Shown piece by piece: positions 9,032-17,170 of a DNA stretch of 64,000 nt (positions are counted from its first letter, which is position 1; the number at the start of each line of letters is the position of its first letter). This DNA comes from Bacillus alkalisoli (GTDB lineage: Bacteria; Bacillota; Bacilli; Bacillales; Bacillaceae_I). Under the pieces are notes generated by a model. The model did no database searches, was not told the DNA's origin, and saw nothing but the letters and a program-made list of their open reading frames with translations. The stretch covers positions 1,816,665-1,880,664 of the forward strand of contig NZ_KZ454944.1 of NCBI RefSeq assembly GCF_002797415.1, given 5' to 3'. Position numbers and translations under genes: made by a program.

Positions 9032-9601
9032 ATGACAGAGAAAAAGTCTTCTAAAGAAAAAATTATCGAAACAGCTTCTAGATTGTTTCAAGAACAGGGC
9101 TATCATGCAACAGGTTTGAACCAGATAACAAAAGAAAGTGGTTCTCCTAAAGGCTCTCTTTATTATTACTTTCCAGAGGGAAAGGAACAGCTTGCATGTG
9201 TAGCAATAGAAAATACAACGGAAAATGTGGCATTTCAGATTAAAGAAGGCCTTATGTCTGAGGATGAACCGATTAAAGCCATCCAAACATTTATTCTCGA
9301 ATTAGCCAATGCTTTTGAAGAAAACGACAAAAGGATAGGAATTCCTGTGGCAGCTGTCGCACTAGAAACGGCAAATACGAGTGAAGTGTTACGAGAGACT
9401 TGTAAAAAAGCATATGATAAATGGCACGAAATTTTCGCTTCTAAACTGATAAAAGCGGGATATGAGGAAAGTGAAGCGAAGGAAGCAGCATTAGTTATAA
9501 ATGCATTGATTGAAGGTGCATTTATTAATGTGTTGACAAGAAAGAACGGCGATCCATTGCGACTAATAGCAAAATACATACCAAACATCTTACAAAAATA
9601 A
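9032..9601 (+). CDS. TetR/AcrR family repressor, LmrA/YxaF-like
   Basis: A 189-residue one-component regulator. Residues 8-55 form the TetR helix-turn-helix (KEKIIETASRLFQEQGYHATGLNQITKESGSPKGSLYYYFP), including the usual G-LYYYF close. The C-terminal ligand and dimerisation part (TSEVLRETCKKAYDKWHEIF, EGAFINVLTRKNGDPLRLI) resembles LmrA/YxaF (QdoR), which respond to flavonoids in B. subtilis. The ATG follows AGTGAGGTAAG. An operator-like box stands just upstream and a better one before the reductase gene, so it likely represses itself and the two genes downstream. The inducer is unknown. Confidence 0.9.
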   Translation: MTEKKSSKEKIIETASRLFQEQGYHATGLNQITKESGSPKGSLYYYFPEGKEQLACVAIENTTENVAFQIKEGLMSEDEPIKAIQTFILELANAFEENDKRIGIPVAAVALETANTSEVLRETCKKAYDKWHEIFASKLIKAGYEESEAKEAALVINALIEGAFINVLTRKNGDPLRLIAKYIPNILQK

Positions 9602-9636
9602 TGCTCGAAACTTATTCATGTTATGAGCTTTTGCAT

Positions 9637-9665
9637 AATATATATAGACTGGTCTATAAAAAATG
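9637..9665. promoter_or_regulatory. TetR operator, near-perfect palindrome
   Basis: ATATATAGACTGGTCTATAA is a dyad around GAC-TGGTC and matches the GACYRGTC core of LmrA/YxaF boxes. It lies 18 bp upstream of the reductase start, in the position to block transcription. Confidence 0.75.
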
Positions 9666-9679
9666 CAGGAGGGAAAATC

Positions 9680-10546
9680 ATGAGTAAATCGAAAATTTTA
9701 GTTACTGGTGCAACAGGAAATATCGGTTATTATGTGGCCCATGCTCTTGCTGATAAAGGAGAAAGGGTGAAGATAGCGTTTTTCCAAACAGATAAAGCTG
9801 GCGATAGATTTAAGAACATTAAGGTTGAGCCAGTTAAATTTGATTTTCTTGATCCATTCACCTTTGACGGAGCGCTGGATCATGTGAAAAAGGTTTTTCT
9901 CATTCGCCCTCCACAACTCGCGAATCCAACAAAAGACATGAAACCATTTCTTACGATGGCAAAGGAAAAGGGGGTAGAACATATTGTTTTTGTTTCTCTC
10001 ATGGGAGTAGAAAAAAACCCTATTGTACCTCATAGAAAGATAGAGAATTTAATTCGAGAATCAGGAATTAATCACACGTTTTTACGCCCTTCTTTTTTTA
10101 TGCAAAACTTAAACACGACGCATCTAGAAGATATCGCTTTAAGAAATGAGTTGTATATGCCAGTAGGAAAAGCGAAAACAAGTTTTATTGACACAAGAGA
10201 CATTGCAGATGTAGCTGCCGTTTGTTTGACAGAGAATGGGCATTGTAACAATGCATACACATTAACAGGTGCTAAAGCGTTGGATTACCATGAGATTGCA
10301 GAGATTCTATCAAAAACTTTAGGTAGAAAAATAGAATACAAAAATCCAAGCATATTGGTATTCCGAAAAACCTTAATTCATAGGGGGATAAAAAAAGAGT
10401 TTGCTAACATCATGACGATGCTCTATGTTATAACACGATTTGGGTCTGCAAAGAAAATCACCGACGATGTTAAGAAAATTTTGAAGCGGGAGCCCATTTC
10501 CTTTGAGCAATATGCAATAGATTTTCAGAACGCTTGGAATAAATAA
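9680..10546 (+). CDS. NmrA-like NAD(P)-binding oxidoreductase (atypical SDR)
   Basis: A 288-residue protein that opens with the dinucleotide-binding Rossmann motif KILVTGATGNIGYYVA. The pattern HIVFVSLMGVEKNPIVPHRKIENLI and FLRPSFFMQN is typical of the NmrA/QorB group of atypical short-chain dehydrogenases, which lack the classical Tyr-x-x-x-Lys or use it only to bind. Members are quinone or azo reductases, or redox sensors. I chose the ATG with GGAGGG upstream; an in-frame codon at 9623 lies before the operator and cannot be the start. It is likely induced together with the DUF6069 gene when the TetR repressor is released. Confidence 0.88.
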   Translation: MSKSKILVTGATGNIGYYVAHALADKGERVKIAFFQTDKAGDRFKNIKVEPVKFDFLDPFTFDGALDHVKKVFLIRPPQLANPTKDMKPFLTMAKEKGVEHIVFVSLMGVEKNPIVPHRKIENLIRESGINHTFLRPSFFMQNLNTTHLEDIALRNELYMPVGKAKTSFIDTRDIADVAAVCLTENGHCNNAYTLTGAKALDYHEIAEILSKTLGRKIEYKNPSILVFRKTLIHRGIKKEFANIMTMLYVITRFGSAKKITDDVKKILKREPISFEQYAIDFQNAWNK

Positions 10547-10568
10547 TTTTAGAGAGGGAGTATTTATA

Positions 10569-10964
10569 ATGTATAAGAATAAATTTAAATCATATTTGAA
10601 AGCAGGTTTACTTGCAGCATTAATTATTGGAGCAATTGTGAACATTATCTTTATCCTATTCGGTATATTAGTTGGTCACGACATTGGCCTTATCGGTCAA
10701 AATAGGGACACACTATATATTGTTTTTATTACGTTCGCAACAGTGGTGGCTGTATTTGTTGGAACCATTATCTTTTATATACTGCAAAAATTCACAAAAA
10801 AACCTGTAAGATGGTTTACCGTAATTGTCCTAATGGGTTTCCTATTCAATACGTACACAGCCGAAGCGGATTTGGCAGATGCATATAAAATAACGGCTCA
10901 TGTGATGCACGTTTTTGTCAGCGGTTTTGCTCTATATTTAATACCGAAGTTTGTAAAAAAATAA
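10569..10964 (+). CDS. DUF6069 family membrane protein
   Basis: A 131-residue protein with four hydrophobic segments (about 12-35, 52-75, 85-100 and 108-127). The segment order and the ITAHVMHVF motif in the last helix match DUF6069 proteins of Bacillus, which often sit near TetR regulators and NmrA-like reductases. The start has GAGAGGGAG upstream, and the gene is 22 bp after the reductase. Function is unknown. It probably belongs to the same repressed operon. Confidence 0.75.
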   Translation: MYKNKFKSYLKAGLLAALIIGAIVNIIFILFGILVGHDIGLIGQNRDTLYIVFITFATVVAVFVGTIIFYILQKFTKKPVRWFTVIVLMGFLFNTYTAEADLADAYKITAHVMHVFVSGFALYLIPKFVKK

Positions 10965-11017
10965 GGATAACTGGTTTTGGAATTTGACATGGGGACAGAG
11001 ATAGTTGCCAATATAAA

Positions 11018-11090
11018 CCGTTGATTTGAGCCCCTTGGATAAGACACCTTTATCAGTGACTCACTCTGTCTGAACCCATGGTGTACTTTT
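11018..11090. repeat. Dispersed repeat, GTGTCTGACCCC family, divergent copy
   Basis: It carries AGCCCCTTGGATAAGACACC, then CAGTGACTC, then TGTCTGAACCCATGGTG. It contains the stop and the last ~7 codons of the minus-strand phosphatase-fold gene. Confidence 0.5.
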
Positions 11091-11810
11091 TTTATTCTTA
11101 ATCTCAATCTCCGCTAAATAAGGCAAATGATCGGAAGCTAGTATATCTGTCTTTAAGGCTTTTGCACTTACAACCTTTAGCTCCTTACTAACGAAAATAT
11201 AATCTAGTTTCATAAAAGGTCTATTAGAGGGGAATGTATGGTTGTGCCCTTGTCCATTGTTTACGTCTATTAAATAGCTCGAAACTTCTCGCCAGCTCGC
11301 GGAATATGGTTTCATGTTCCAATCGCCCATGACGATAGTTGGATTTCTCTTTTTCTTAACTTCTTCTATTATATAAGTAGATTGTTTTAGATGTTGTAAA
11401 GGAGTGAAGCTTAAATGTGTTACAAAGCAAGATAAAGCGCTATTGTTTACTTGTACATCCACTTCTAATAGCCCTCTGGCCTCGACAAGTCGAGGTAAAA
11501 AATCAAACTTATGGTTACGACTACTAACAATAGGAAAACGCGTTAAAAGGGCATTCCCGTATTCCCTTGCTGTGGAATTTTTCTTTTTTTGAATAGATAT
11601 CGTTGAACCAAATCTATAATTCATATTTAACTCATCTGCAAGCCACATAGCTTGATTCACAAATTGGCTCCGCTTAGAAAATGCTTGATCCACTTCGTTC
11701 AATCCTATAATATCTGCTTGTGATGACTGTATAACGTCTTTAATTCTACTTAAATCTAATTTTCTATCCATACCTTTCCCGTGATGAATGTTGAATATTA
11801 AAACTCTCAT
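11061..11810 (-). CDS. Endonuclease/exonuclease/phosphatase family protein
   Basis: A ~249-residue member of the EEP metal hydrolase fold, with no signal peptide from the chosen start. The active-site motifs occur in order: IFNIHHG (Asn), LNEVDQ (Glu metal ligand), HLSFTP (His), GDWNMKP (Asp and Asn), and SDHLPYLAEI (catalytic Asp-His). These are Mg-dependent phosphodiesterases or phosphomonoesterases, and the substrate is not predictable. I prefer the ATG at 11810, where the conserved MRVLIFN strand begins; an ATG at 11861 would add 17 poorly conserved residues. The last residues (STPWVQTE) are encoded by a dispersed-repeat copy. Confidence 0.85.
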   Translation of the reverse strand: MRVLIFNIHHGKGMDRKLDLSRIKDVIQSSQADIIGLNEVDQAFSKRSQFVNQAMWLADELNMNYRFGSTISIQKKKNSTAREYGNALLTRFPIVSSRNHKFDFLPRLVEARGLLEVDVQVNNSALSCFVTHLSFTPLQHLKQSTYIIEEVKKKRNPTIVMGDWNMKPYSASWREVSSYLIDVNNGQGHNHTFPSNRPFMKLDYIFVSKELKVVSAKALKTDILASDHLPYLAEIEIKNKKSTPWVQTE

Positions 11811-12028
11811 TGAAGTTGCTTCACTCTTTTCTTTTCTGAAAATGGAATATATAAGAAGCATCCTTATTTTACTAAAATAGGAACAGTTTTATCCTCTCCT
11901 TTTTTGAAAACTGTTCAAAGGCGAACTCCACGACGGAAAAGTTAAGTCCTAATATTTGTCAAATGGTTTTAAGTAATCTATTAATGGGTAACTCAAGATA
12001 TAGATTACTATACAAAGGGGAAAAGTGA

Positions 12029-12763
12029 ATGCAAACGAAAATGAAAAAAGCGCTTTTAACAAAAGAAGACATGACAAATCCAGAAATAGTTCCAGAGTGG
12101 GTAATTGAAGAGTACAAGACATTCCGTGACATTGTAACGATGAAGACTTTTCCTTGTTATTTTGGGATGACTGCTGAGAAAAAGGGCGAGCTACGTTATG
12201 CCTACCTTTCAAAAGATGATTGGTCCAATTTACCGAAAGCGGTAGAGGACTTTTTAAAGCTGTTTAAGGAGCCACCATATGTTCGACATGGCCTTTTTGT
12301 TTTTGTGGAACCGGAAGAAGAAGAAGGCGATATAGAACATTACCGTAAAAAGTTTTGGGATATTCTACAAAACTTACATGAAAACGATAAGAAAGAGTGG
12401 CCTGTAGAAAAGCCGAAGGACCCTGATCACTTTTTATGGGATTTTCATTTTGATGGGGAACCTATCTTTGTTTTTGGAAATGCCCCTGCTTATAAACAAA
12501 GAAAAACGAGAAATTTAGGTAAAGGACTTGTTATGGGGTTTCAGCCACGAAAAATCTTCGATGGACTTGAAGGGACAGAAAAGGGTGGAATAATGTCTCG
12601 TGAAAAAGTGAGAGAGCGCGTGGAGAAGTGGGACAACCTTCCGAAGCATCCTGACATTTCGCACTATGGTGATCCAGAACATAACGAGTGGAAGCAATTT
12701 TTCATTGGTGACGACAGTGAACCGATTAAAGGAAAATGTCCATTCCATCATAAAGATAACTAA
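12029..12763 (+). CDS. ycgG: YqcI/YcgG family protein (possible haem-dependent guanidine N-hydroxylase)
   Basis: A 244-residue protein with all the hallmark stretches of the YqcI/YcgG family (PF08892): KTFPCYFG near residue 40, the tract WDFHFDGEPIFVFGNAPAYKQRKTRN, MGFQPRKIFDGL, and the C-terminal KCPFHH. Characterised members of the family, such as GntA of the guanitoxin pathway, are haem-dependent enzymes that hydroxylate a guanidine nitrogen. The gene has AAAGGGG before its ATG and is followed after 40 bp by a DDAH-like amidinohydrolase, so a joint role on an arginine-like guanidine is plausible. That link is my inference. A second paralogue is at 29226-29966. Confidence 0.88.
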   Translation: MQTKMKKALLTKEDMTNPEIVPEWVIEEYKTFRDIVTMKTFPCYFGMTAEKKGELRYAYLSKDDWSNLPKAVEDFLKLFKEPPYVRHGLFVFVEPEEEEGDIEHYRKKFWDILQNLHENDKKEWPVEKPKDPDHFLWDFHFDGEPIFVFGNAPAYKQRKTRNLGKGLVMGFQPRKIFDGLEGTEKGGIMSREKVRERVEKWDNLPKHPDISHYGDPEHNEWKQFFIGDDSEPIKGKCPFHHKDN

Positions 12764-12803
12764 ACTGTGATGAAAATTAATGTAATGGGGGATTGATGAA
12801 CGA

Positions 12804-13658
12804 ATGTCCACGCTAGCGAAAACCGCACTAAAACCTTTAGTCAGAAGCGAATATGATGTGTTAAGGCAAGTTATTGTTTGTGAGCCAGAGTTTATGGAGA
12901 TTCGAGACGTAATTAACGAAACGCAGAAAAAATATAAACATGTTGGAATTCATACCGAATTAGCCAAAATTCAACACCAAAATTTTGTCAATTCAATGGA
13001 GGCTAACGGTGTAGAAGTAATACGCTTAACCCCTCAATCACATTTTCCGGAGCAAGTATTTACACGAGATATCGGATTCACCTATGGTCCTGTCATATTT
13101 GTTGCAGAAATGGCACATGAGCTAAGGCAAGGAGAAGAGCAAGTGTTAAAGGATTGGTTAGAGGAAAATGATATTTCTTATTTCAATTTAAAAGGGGACA
13201 AAATTGAAGGTGGGGACGTTATCGTTGATGGACATACCATTTATGTTGGACTTAGTAATCGAACAAACCATCGAGCAATTGAACAACTAAAAGCAATTTT
13301 CCCGCAACATGAAGTGGTGATGCTCCCATTTGAGGAAAAATATTTACACCTAGATTGTGTGTTTAATATTATTTCTCCAACAGAAGCCATTTACTTTCCG
13401 GAAGCTTTTACTCAAAAAGAAATCGACATTCTTGCTGCAAGATTTGAGCTAATAGAAGTAACAACTGAAGAACAATTTACTATGGGCACGAATATGTTGA
13501 GCATTGGGAACAAGAAAATCTTCAGCTTGCCGATTAATAAAAAAATTAACAGTAAGCTAAAGAGGCGCGGCTATGATGTAATTGAAGTGGACATTATGGA
13601 AATAATCAAATCTGGAGGATCATTTCGTTGCTGCACATTGCCTGTGGTGAGAGAATAG
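12804..13658 (+). CDS. Dimethylarginine dimethylaminohydrolase-like amidinohydrolase
   Basis: A 284-residue guanidino-modifying enzyme of the arginine deiminase/DDAH superfamily. The family motifs are complete: FTRDIGF (substrate Asp), EGGDVIV, LHLDCVF with the catalytic His, and the C-terminal nucleophile Cys in GGSFRCCTLP. Such enzymes hydrolyse arginine or N-omega-substituted arginine to citrulline plus ammonia or an amine. It resembles B. subtilis YkgA. GGGG lies upstream of the ATG with good spacing. With the YcgG gene just upstream it could process N-hydroxyarginine, but the plain DDAH reaction is equally possible. A dispersed repeat begins right after its stop. Confidence 0.88.
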   Translation: MSTLAKTALKPLVRSEYDVLRQVIVCEPEFMEIRDVINETQKKYKHVGIHTELAKIQHQNFVNSMEANGVEVIRLTPQSHFPEQVFTRDIGFTYGPVIFVAEMAHELRQGEEQVLKDWLEENDISYFNLKGDKIEGGDVIVDGHTIYVGLSNRTNHRAIEQLKAIFPQHEVVMLPFEEKYLHLDCVFNIISPTEAIYFPEAFTQKEIDILAARFELIEVTTEEQFTMGTNMLSIGNKKIFSLPINKKINSKLKRRGYDVIEVDIMEIIKSGGSFRCCTLPVVRE

Positions 13659-13660
13659 GG

Positions 13661-13750
13661 ACAGGGTTATGCATTGAAGGGTCAGACACCTTGATGCAGC
13701 CGTGAATCGCAATGTCAGACCCCTTAGTGCATTAGGGGTCTGACACCGTT
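13661..13750. repeat. Dispersed repeat, GTGTCTGACCCC family, compound copy
   Basis: It shows GTCAGACACCTTGATGCAGC, TGAATCGCAATGTCAGACCCC, and GCATTAGGGGTCTGACACC in sequence. The last two arms (GTCAGACCCC and GGGGTCTGAC) can pair as a hairpin, so this copy may also terminate transcription between the convergent genes. Confidence 0.75.
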
Positions 13751-14003
13751 TTAATCGTTCATTCCAAGTGCTATTCGATAAGGAAAAACTTCAGCAGTCA
13801 TAATGCCATACTTTACTGCCGGATCATCATTTTTAAATACTTCAGCTTTTTCATCGTTTTCTTCTTTAAAAATAACAATTTCAAATCCTTTTTCATCTAC
13901 TCTGTCTGTTTTACCAGCCAATATTACTTTTCCTTCATCACAGTAATTTTTCAGTCTTAAAAATGTTGTCCAACTATATCTCTATCTTCTTTCTATAATT
14001 ACT
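13751..14003 (-). pseudogene. YciI-family protein with an in-frame stop
   Basis: The minus-strand frame ends at TAA (13751) and reads LKNYCDEGKVILAGKTDRVD, FEIVIFKEENDEKAEVFKNDDPAV and GIMTAEVFPYRIAL, which is the C-terminal two thirds of a YCII-related ferredoxin-like protein. Upstream, the frame reads VIIERR, then TAG (13982-13984), then RYSWTTFLRL, so a nonsense codon cuts it near residue 10. The beginning runs into the end of the DUF2200 gene and no start codon is left. The YciI role itself is generally unknown. Confidence 0.75.
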
Positions 14004-14352
14004 ATTGTCTTAAGATCTTCTCCATCGCTTTTCCTTTTGCTAACTCATCAATTAGTTTGTCCAAATAGCGAATTAACTTCATAGTTGGCTCTTCAATGTC
14101 TTCTACCCTCACACCACAGACAACACCTTTAATTAACGTTCTCGAAGGATTTAGTTGCGGCGCATCTGCAAAAAATGATTCAAAGGCTGTCTGCTTTTCC
14201 AGTTGTGCTTCTAACTCTTCCTGACTATATCCGGTCAACCAACGGATGATTTCATCGACTTCCGTTTTTGTACGTCCTTTTTTCTCAGCTTTCGTAACAT
14301 AATGCGGATAGACACTTGCGAAACTCATTGTATAAATCTTATGTTTGGTCAT
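14002..14352 (-). CDS. DUF2200 family protein
   Basis: A 116-residue soluble protein that matches DUF2200 from end to end: [96 protein letters not shown]. Function is unknown, although the family is widespread and highly conserved. AGGAGGAAAG stands before the ATG. A rearranged and broken second copy of this gene and its upstream region is found at 19966-20240, with nearly identical DNA in parts. Confidence 0.92.
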   Translation of the reverse strand: MTKHKIYTMSFASVYPHYVTKAEKKGRTKTEVDEIIRWLTGYSQEELEAQLEKQTAFESFFADAPQLNPSRTLIKGVVCGVRVEDIEEPTMKLIRYLDKLIDELAKGKAMEKILRQ

Positions 14353-14479
14353 AAAACTTTCCTCCTTATGTAGAACTCTTTATTTTAGTATGAAAAATAG
14401 TAGAGTTCAATCGAACAAACCGCTGAAAATAAATAAAAATGTGTATGTTTAATCTACCACAATAACAACATTATTTTTT

Positions 14480-14556
14480 GTTTATCGGCGCTTTTTTGCA
14501 TCGGGGGACACCTTGATACATAAGAAAATCGCAGTTTCTGACCACTTGGCGCACGA
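14480..14556. repeat. Single ATCGGCG monomer followed by a dispersed-repeat copy
   Basis: TTTATCGGCGCTTTTTTGCA is one monomer of the type found in the 20325 array. It is followed by GGGGGACACCTTGATACATA, GAAAATCGCAG and TTTCTGACCACTTGGCGCAC, which matches the GTGTCTGACCCC family. No gene lies between 14353 and 14714. Confidence 0.55.
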
Positions 14557-14714
14557 TACTAATAGAAATATGAAGAAGAAAGTGTGTATGGGAGTGGGGG
14601 ACTGGACCTTTCTAAAACAATTATTAGTGTTCAAAAATTTACATCAATTACTTTGTACAGTGTACCATCTTTCTTCTAGGTGAATATCATGTATTAGAGG
14701 AGTTGAAATAAAAT

Positions 14715-15062
14715 ATGAATAAAGAAAGTTATGATTACCAAAGCAACTTAAGGAATATACATGATGAGTGTAAAAAATACATGTCTTATCATGTTACGAT
14801 TACTATGGTAGATGGAAGTGCTCTTGATGGCATAATAGAAAATGTTGACATGGATAATGTCACGGTTTTAGCTGGCGAGGATGTAATGGAGAAGGAAAGT
14901 GAGTATGAAACGGATTCAAGACAATATTATGGTAGCTACGGGCGGCCTAGAAGAAGGTACCGACGATACAGACGTCAACGTTTTCCACTAGCTTCTTTAG
15001 CTGCGTTAGCCTTATTACCTTATATTCTTCCGCAACCGTATCCGTATCATCCTTACTATTAA
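14715..15062 (+). CDS. Sm-like fold small protein with Arg/Tyr-rich and membrane C-terminus
   Basis: A 115-residue protein. Residues 15-60 (YMSYHVTITMVDGSALDGIIENVDMDNVTVLAGED) have the beta pattern of an Sm/Hfq-like small barrel. A strongly basic segment (RPRRRYRRYRRQR) and a hydrophobic stretch ending in YPYHPYY follow. Similar proteins are common in Bacillus with no assigned role; a spore or envelope-associated, nucleic-acid- or polyanion-binding role is a guess from composition. The ATG follows AGAGGAGTTG. A strong terminator lies 30 bp after the stop, so it is monocistronic. Confidence 0.7.
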   Translation: MNKESYDYQSNLRNIHDECKKYMSYHVTITMVDGSALDGIIENVDMDNVTVLAGEDVMEKESEYETDSRQYYGSYGRPRRRYRRYRRQRFPLASLAALALLPYILPQPYPYHPYY

Positions 15063-15092
15063 TGGTACATTCTGCTTTTTTAGTCTTATTAT

Positions 15093-15142
15093 GGGCCAGT
15101 CCCCCACTCTGTTAAAAGCTTAACGGAGTGGGGGATTGGCCC
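15093..15142. terminator. Strong bidirectional hairpin between convergent genes
   Basis: GGGCCAGTCCCCCACTCTG and CGGAGTGGGGGATTGGCCC form a long stem around GTTAA/TTAA. Flanking T- and A-rich stretches suit a terminator in both directions. The TTAAAAGCTTAA tip recurs in other hairpins of the window. Confidence 0.8.
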
Positions 15143-15168
15143 TTCATATATAAAAAATATTTGACTTA

Positions 15169-16401
15169 TTAGAGAACAGATTTTTTAGTAACTGTTACTT
15201 CTTTCAAAATGTTGTCATTCATTTCTTTGATTTCAAAATGGAGGTGTTGGTATTCAAGTGTTTCTCCTATTTCAGGTATATGTCCGAGCTCTCTAAAGAT
15301 AAAACCAGACAGTGTATCTGAATCTTCAGGAACTTTTGCCTTGAAAATTTCGTTAAATCGACTTATAGAAATTTTCCCATGACATGTGATATGATTTTCT
15401 GTAAGCTCCACGATAAGGACCTCATCAGCCTCGTCTGTCTCATCTTCTATTTCTTGGCCAATCATGGCTTCAATAATATCTTCATGAGTAATGATTCCAG
15501 TTGTTCCTCCATATTCATCGATAACAATGGCTAAATGTTTCTTTTCTTTCAACATCATTTTAAAAACTCTTTCTATCGGCATAAATTCAGTAATAAACAG
15601 TGGATCACTATCCATAAAATCCTTTATTTCTTTAGAAGGATCAAACGACCAAGAAAGTAGTTGCTTTGCGTGAAACACTCCAATGATGTTGTCCATATTA
15701 TCTTTATAAACAGGGTAACGTGTGTATTTACTATCCATTACAAAACTTCTTGAATCTTCAAAGGATAAATCACATGATAGGCCATGAATATCCATTCGAG
15801 GGGTCTTTAGTGCATCTCGTACATCTTTCGTATAAAAGTCAATAGCCCCTTTTATTCGTTGAGATTCTTCCTTTACAAAAGTTCCTTCTGTTAGTCCAAT
15901 ATCAACCATTGTTTTTATTTCTTCTTTAGAAAAACTTAATTCTGCTTGATTTCCTTTTGATAGAAAACCAATAATAAGTCGTGTAAATCGTGATAGTAAG
16001 AAGATGAGAGGCTTTAATATTATTATAAGAATGCTAATGACTGGTGCAACGAAATAGGCTATTGTAGTAGAAAACGTTGCGGCGATTGATTTTGGTAACA
16101 CTTCTGCAAAAATAATTATTACAACAGTCAGTATACCAGTAGCAATTCCAATATTGGTTCCATGTTCAATTGCAATAATAGTAACAAGAGTAGGTAACAT
16201 AATATTTGCAATATTGTTTCCTATAAGGATTCCTGTAATAAACTCTTCTGGTTTTGAGATAAGTTTTAGTAGCTTTTGAGCATTTTTATCATTATTCTCA
16301 GCTCGTGTTTGAATTTTCATTTTGTTCGCAGCTGTTAAAGCAGTCTCACTTCCGGATAGAAAGAAAGACATAAATAAAAAGAAAATTAGTGCAATAAACA
16401 C
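15169..16401 (-). CDS. CNNM/CorC-HlyC family divalent-cation transporter
   Basis: A 410-residue membrane protein: DUF21 (CNNM) transmembrane domain to about residue 165 (SGSETALTAANKMKIQTRAE, FAEVLPKS), a CBS pair at about 195-315 (YTRYPVYKDNMDNIIGV, IDEYGGTTGIITHEDIIE), and a CorC_HlyC domain at the end (DTLSGFIFRELGHIPEIGE). The family exports or exchanges Mg and other divalent metals; the old name is haemolysin-like. It starts with GTG, with AGGAGGTG well placed upstream. A Fur/PerR-like box lies about 50 bp upstream, which could tie it to metal status. Confidence 0.9.
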   Translation of the reverse strand: MFIALIFFLFMSFFLSGSETALTAANKMKIQTRAENNDKNAQKLLKLISKPEEFITGILIGNNIANIMLPTLVTIIAIEHGTNIGIATGILTVVIIIFAEVLPKSIAATFSTTIAYFVAPVISILIIILKPLIFLLSRFTRLIIGFLSKGNQAELSFSKEEIKTMVDIGLTEGTFVKEESQRIKGAIDFYTKDVRDALKTPRMDIHGLSCDLSFEDSRSFVMDSKYTRYPVYKDNMDNIIGVFHAKQLLSWSFDPSKEIKDFMDSDPLFITEFMPIERVFKMMLKEKKHLAIVIDEYGGTTGIITHEDIIEAMIGQEIEDETDEADEVLIVELTENHITCHGKISISRFNEIFKAKVPEDSDTLSGFIFRELGHIPEIGETLEYQHLHFEIKEMNDNILKEVTVTKKSVL

Positions 16402-16449
16402 TAATTAGCACCTCCGCAATTATAGTTTAATTAATAAAGTATATCATTA

Positions 16450-16464
16450 TTGTAATAATTATCA
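16450..16464. promoter_or_regulatory. Candidate Fur/PerR-type box upstream of the CNNM gene
   Basis: TTGTAATAATTATCA matches the PerR consensus TTATAATNATTATAA at 13 of 15 positions and the Fur consensus at about the same level. It lies 49 bp upstream of the minus-strand GTG. The region is AT-rich, so a chance match is possible. Confidence 0.4.
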
Positions 16465-16710
16465 TAATAATCGCAATCAATTCTAGTCTTTGGTTCAGTT
16501 TGCTATACTGTTGTTGAAAAGATTTAGTCTAGCAGCAATTAAAGAAACGATTTTTTCTTAGAAAGGTAAACTGCTGTCCCAGTGCCCTATAAAACTCTGT
16601 TAAAGAATTGTTGTTTTATTTATGCGACCATCCCTTGATAAGTGAAAAGTTATTGTTGCATTCAGCATTTTTGTAGCAATTGAAGCACCTGTAGCGAACA
16701 TAAACAGATA

Positions 16711-16915
16711 GTACCCCTAAATAAACTTTTCAGGGTAGACACCCATGCAAGGAAAATATTTGCACCATGGAGAATGAAAATTATTCGTGTTTTTACCTAC
16801 ACAATTGATTTCAGCTGCAGGTGTTAGGCTCCCGCGACCGCCCGCGGAAAGCGAACACCTGCAGCTGGAAATCAATATTTAGTACCCATAATGTATTTTC
16901 AGGGTAGCCATATAT
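16711..16915. repeat. GC-rich inverted-repeat element between direct repeats
   Basis: TTGATTTCAGCTGCAGGTGTT and AACACCTGCAGCTGGAAATCA (16808-16876) face each other around a GC-rich core (CTCCCGCGACCGCCCGCGGA). Imperfect direct repeats AGTACCC..TTTTCAGGGTAG flank it at 16711-16738 and 16882-16911. No protein is encoded. The layout is that of a small non-autonomous mobile or REP-like element, and similar sequence is, as I recall, widespread in Bacillus genomes. The rest of 16490-16710 shows no gene. Confidence 0.65.
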
Positions 16916-16923
16916 AAAAAGTG

Positions 16924-16952
16924 TTGACATCCTAAAAATATAATTATATTAT
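16924..16952 (+). promoter_or_regulatory. Promoter of the riboswitch-terC unit
   Basis: TTGACA is followed after 17 bp by TATTAT, in an AT-rich stretch. It lies about 60 bp before the first conserved base of the riboswitch. Confidence 0.65.
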
Positions 16953-16999
16953 TAATTTAATAGTCTGAGAGTTAAGGCTATCGCTCCTTGTGAGCTTAT

Positions 17000-17170
17000 A
17001 ATACTCCAAAGGGGAGTAGCTTACAGTTACGTCGACATTACGCGACTCTAGTCGCCGGCTTAACTGGCAACATTACAGTTGTTTGCGAGACCTTTGCCAA
17101 TCTGGTAAAGGTATAATATAGGTGCTTGTAGACCTTTACCAATTAATTGGTGAAGGTCTTTTTGTTTTCT
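17000..17170 (+). promoter_or_regulatory. yybP-ykoY (manganese) riboswitch with expression platform
   Basis: The conserved GGGGAGTAGC stands at about 17012. A GCCGGCTTAACTGGC segment follows, and the hallmark GCGAGACCTTTGCC stands near 17085, in the order of the yybP-ykoY class, which senses Mn. A hairpin ACCTTTGCC..GGTAAAGGT overlaps the downstream terminator stem, so ligand binding can favour read-through. It precedes a TerC/YkoY gene, its most common partner, by about 390 bp. Confidence 0.9.
17130..17168 (+). terminator. Riboswitch-controlled intrinsic terminator
   Basis: AGACCTTTACCAATT pairs with AATTGGTGAAGGTCT, followed by TTTTTGTTTT. Its left arm can be captured by the alternative hairpin of the riboswitch. 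Confidence 0.88.
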
